Shown piece after piece: positions 61,641-64,000 of a stretch of 64,000 nucleotides of DNA. How positions within the stretch are numbered: the first letter of the stretch is position 1; each line of letters opens with the position of its first letter. Source of the DNA: Dechloromonas denitrificans (lineage in GTDB: Bacteria; Pseudomonadota; Gammaproteobacteria; Burkholderiales; Rhodocyclaceae). The notes beneath the pieces are model-generated. The model did not search any database. It saw only the letters and a program-made list of their open reading frames with translations, and was not told the DNA's origin. The position numbers were made by a program, and so were the translations under genes. The stretch covers positions 1,860,001-1,924,000 of the forward strand of contig NZ_CP075185.1 of assembly GCF_020510685.1 (NCBI RefSeq), in the 5' to 3' direction.

Positions 61641-63602
61641 ATGTCGAATGAGTCCGTGCAGCTAATTTATCCGTCTGACGAAATCGTCAAGAATGCGGCG
61701 GTTTCCGGGATGGACGCCTATCGGGCGCTGTGCGCGGAAGCCGAGGCTGACTACGAAGGTTTCTGGGCAAGGCATGCCCGTGACCTGGTCACCTGGAAGC
61801 AGCCGTTCACCCAGGTGCTCGATGAGTCGAATGCCCCCTTCTTCAAGTGGTTTGCCGATGGCAAGCTGAATGTTTCTTACAACTGCCTCGATCGTCAGGT
61901 CGAAGCCGGTCTCGGCGACAAGGTCGCCATCATCTTCGAAGCCGACAACGGCGAATCGACCAAGGTCACTTACAAGGAACTGCTGGCCAAGGTCTGCAAG
62001 ATGGCCAATCTGCTGCGTTCCAAGGGCGTCAAGAAGGGCGATCGCGTCGTCATCTATTTGCCGATGACCGTCGAAGGCGTCGTCGCCATGCAGGCCTGTG
62101 CCCGCGTCGGGGCGATCCACTCCATCGTTTTCGGCGGTTTCTCCGCCCAGTCGCTGCGCGATCGCATGCACGATGCCGGCGCCGTGATGCTGATTACCTC
62201 CGACGGCCAGTTCCGCGGCGGTAAGGCCATTCCGCTGAAGCCGATCGCCGACGAAGCCTTCGGCCTGGGTGGTTGCGAGTGCGTCAAGAACGTCATCGTC
62301 TTCAAGCGCACCGGTGCTGAAGTCAATATGGTTGCCGGTCGCGACGAATGGTTGCACGACGCTCTGGCCAACCAGCCGGAAACCTGCGAACCGGAATGGG
62401 TCGAAGCCGAACACCCGCTGTTCCTGCTCTACACTTCCGGCTCCACCGGCAAGCCGAAGGGTGTCCAGCACTCTACCGGCGGTTACCTGCTGCACGCCAT
62501 CATGACCATGAAGTACACCTTCGACATCAAGCCGAACGATGTCTTCTGGTGTACGGCCGACATCGGCTGGGTCACCGGGCACACCTACATCACCTACGGC
62601 CCGCTCGCTTGCGGCGCGACCGAAATCGTCTTCGAAGGCGTGCCGACTTACCCGGATGCCGGTCGTTTCTGGAAGGTGATCCAGACCCACAAGGTCAGCA
62701 TTTTCTACACCGCGCCTACTGCGATCCGTTCGCTGATCAAGGCGGCCGACAACAACCCGGCCATCCATCCGAAGAGCTACGACCTGTCGTCGCTGCGCAT
62801 CCTCGGTTCGGTCGGCGAGCCGATCAATCCGGCGGCCTGGCAGTGGTACTACGACAATGTCGGCGGCGGTCGCTGCCCGATCGTCGATACCTTCTGGCAG
62901 ACCGAAACCGGCGGCCACATGATCACCCCGCTGCCGGGCGCCACGCCGCTGGTGCCGGGTTCCTGCACGCTGCCCTTCCCGGGCATCCAGGCCGCCATCG
63001 TCGATGAAACCGGTGCCGACGTGCCGTGGGGTCAAGGTGGCATTCTGGTCGTCAAGCGTCCGTGGCCGTCGATGATCCGGACGATCTGGAACGACGACGA
63101 GCGCTTCGTCAAGTCCTACTACCCGGCCGACTTCCAGGGCAAGTATTACCTGGCGGGCGACGGTGCGATCCGTGACATCAATACCGGCTACTTCACCATC
63201 ACCGGCCGTATCGACGACGTGCTGAACGTTTCCGGTCACCGCATGGGGACGATGGAAATCGAATCCGCCCTGGTCGCCAATCCGATCGTCGCCGAAGCTG
63301 CCGTGGTCGGCCGCCCGGATGATCTGACCGGCGAAGCCATCGTCGCCTTCGTGGTGCTGAAAGGTCAGCGCCCGACCGGTGACGACGCCAAACGCATCAT
63401 CAAGGAACTGCAAGACTGGGTGGGCAAGGAGATCGGACCGATCGCCAAGCCGAAGGACATTCGCTTCGGCGACAACCTGCCGAAGACCCGTTCCGGCAAG
63501 ATCATGCGCCGTCTGCTGCGTGGTCTGGCCAAGGGCGAGGAACTGACGCAAGACACCTCGACGCTGGAGAATCCGGCCATTCTGGAACAACTGAAGGGTT
63601 AA
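61641..63602 (+). CDS. acs: Acetyl-CoA synthetase (AMP-forming)
   Basis: A 653-residue enzyme that activates acetate to acetyl-CoA. ATG 61641 follows an AGGAGA site; a start at 61614 is upstream of it and unlikely. Core motifs are [12 protein letters not shown] (P-loop), [11 protein letters not shown], and the C-terminal [13 protein letters not shown] with the lysine that is acetylated in other bacteria to switch the enzyme off. It feeds acetate into the TCA and PHA pathways. A likely CbrA-type sensor locus follows. Confidence 0.96.
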   Translation: MSNESVQLIYPSDEIVKNAAVSGMDAYRALCAEAEADYEGFWARHARDLVTWKQPFTQVLDESNAPFFKWFADGKLNVSYNCLDRQVEAGLGDKVAIIFEADNGESTKVTYKELLAKVCKMANLLRSKGVKKGDRVVIYLPMTVEGVVAMQACARVGAIHSIVFGGFSAQSLRDRMHDAGAVMLITSDGQFRGGKAIPLKPIADEAFGLGGCECVKNVIVFKRTGAEVNMVAGRDEWLHDALANQPETCEPEWVEAEHPLFLLYTSGSTGKPKGVQHSTGGYLLHAIMTMKYTFDIKPNDVFWCTADIGWVTGHTYITYGPLACGATEIVFEGVPTYPDAGRFWKVIQTHKVSIFYTAPTAIRSLIKAADNNPAIHPKSYDLSSLRILGSVGEPINPAAWQWYYDNVGGGRCPIVDTFWQTETGGHMITPLPGATPLVPGSCTLPFPGIQAAIVDETGADVPWGQGGILVVKRPWPSMIRTIWNDDERFVKSYYPADFQGKYYLAGDGAIRDINTGYFTITGRIDDVLNVSGHRMGTMEIESALVANPIVAEAAVVGRPDDLTGEAIVAFVVLKGQRPTGDDAKRIIKELQDWVGKEIGPIAKPKDIRFGDNLPKTRSGKIMRRLLRGLAKGEELTQDTSTLENPAILEQLKG

Positions 63603-63629
63603 TTTCCTTTCCGTTCCCAGTTGAGCCAA

Positions 63630-63658
63630 AGAGGCGGCGAGCTTGCCACGCCGCCTCT
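63630..63658 (+). terminator. Hairpin after acs
   Basis: AGAGGCGGCG and CGCCGCCTCT form a perfect ten-bp stem with a nine-base loop, 27 bases after the acs stop. No U-run follows, so termination may be partial, leaving read-through into the small genes downstream. Confidence 0.5.
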
Positions 63659-63684
63659 ACAGACTAAAAGGCAAGGAGGAGACA

Positions 63685-63792
63685 ATGGTCGCCCATAAGG
63701 TGACCTCCCGTGTGGTCGCATCAGACTGCATGCCAACAACGGTCGGCACGCTTGGCGTGTCGACCGTTTTCTATTCCGGGGGTGCGTTTTGA
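63685..63792 (+). CDS. Possible 35-residue leader ORF upstream of a CbrX-like gene
   Basis: A very strong AAGGAGGAG site precedes ATG 63685 and a 35-codon frame (MVAHKVTSRVVASDCMPT and on to YSGGAF). Its stop TGA overlaps the TTG start of the next gene by two bases, so translation could be coupled. The peptide resembles nothing I know. It may be a true small protein or only a means of loading ribosomes on the next gene. Confidence 0.5.
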   Translation: MVAHKVTSRVVASDCMPTTVGTLGVSTVFYSGGAF

Positions 63793-63983
63793 AGAGAGCC
63801 AGTCCTGTTCGGCAACGTTTCGCGGCGCTCGGCCTGCTCGGCGTGCCCTTGCTGACGTTTCCCCTGCTCAGTCTGCCCGGTGGCAGTCTGGGGGGAATCC
63901 CGGCGACTTACCTGTACCTGTTCGGCGTCTGGGTCGGCCTGATTGCGCTGGCCGCCTGGGTGGCCGAACGGCGGAGGTCGTAA
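63789..63983 (+). CDS. Small membrane protein, CbrX-like
   Basis: A 64-residue protein starting at TTG 63789. Two hydrophobic segments (LLGVPLLTFPLLSLPG and YLYLFGVWVGLIALAAWVA) and a basic tail AERRRS. Small two-helix proteins of this size precede CbrA-type or sodium-solute symporter genes; in Pseudomonas the small gene cbrX is coupled to cbrA. The following GTG at 63984 directly abuts its stop. The CbrX comparison rests on position and layout. Confidence 0.65.
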   Translation: MKRASPVRQRFAALGLLGVPLLTFPLLSLPGGSLGGIPATYLYLFGVWVGLIALAAWVAERRRS

Positions 63984-64000
63984 GTGCTTTCCGGCTGGTT
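63984..64000 (+). CDS. Start of a gene cut by the right edge, possibly a symporter/CbrA-like sensor
   Basis: Only GTG plus four codons (MLSGW) are inside the window, directly abutting the stop of the small membrane gene. A sodium/solute symporter-type protein or CbrA-like sensor kinase is likely from the neighbour; the sequence here cannot decide. Confidence 0.35.

Noticed and set aside
61662..63629. 655-codon minus-strand frame opposite acs
   Set aside because: The plus strand carries all acetyl-CoA synthetase motifs; the antisense frame lacks any signature.

Overview
The window is about 64 kb of a GC-rich betaproteobacterial chromosome. The gene families point to the Rhodocyclales (Dechloromonas/Azonexus-like): a clade II nitrous oxide reductase cluster with a Sec-type NosZ, RegBA, a phaC-phaB-phaB-phaR polyester locus, a val-rich ilvB attenuator and many hybrid sensor kinases. 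This placement is inferred from protein families and was not tested by a search. I saw no rRNA, tRNA, CRISPR array, phage gene or insertion sequence.

Layout. 1-2041 (minus): a nitrate/sulfonate/taurine-type ABC importer cut by the left edge, behind three copies of a GTGCGG-type operator. 2333-5419: a hybrid histidine kinase. 5505-16072 (minus): a complete clade II nos operon running nosZ, two c-type cytochromes, nosB, nosD, nosG, nosH, nosF, nosL, nosY and a TlpA-like thioredoxin. 16241-20618 (minus): a three-gene phosphorelay made of a hybrid kinase with a CxxCH heme-binding sensor, a REC-HisKA_3 kinase and a NarL-type regulator. 20818-23115 (minus): a second nosZ, apparently identical to the first and ending at its own terminator. 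23307-24872 (plus): a copper-delivery trio (FixH-like, SCO1, PCuAC). 25005-29151: an ion transporter, RegBA and a diheme cytochrome.

29158-49252 is mostly housekeeping: a six-gene operon of methyltransferase, rnhA, dnaQ, lipase-like hydrolase, apeB and a membrane methyltransferase; gloB; a CheY/diguanylate cyclase pair; a DUF748 giant; rmuC; a Ser/Thr kinase-HDOD-GAF fusion; bamD; rluD-pgeF; a RIO-type kinase and a ZIP transporter. 49323-53256 is the polyhydroxyalkanoate locus. 53261-57801 holds menCB, a PilZ protein and ilvBN with leader peptide and attenuator. 58023-63602 holds a degenerate REC-GGDEF protein, class I fumarase, a YqhA-type membrane protein and acetyl-CoA synthetase. The right edge starts a likely CbrX/CbrA-type sensor locus.

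The centre of interest is 5.5-29 kb. Two identical nosZ copies flank a heme-sensor phosphorelay but have unrelated promoters: nosZ2 carries an FNR-like box, while nosZ1 has a 16-bp perfect palindrome instead. Copper chaperones, redox-responsive RegBA and extra cytochromes lie alongside. Together this looks like one regulated N2O-respiration island in which gene dosage and promoter choice may set NosZ supply.
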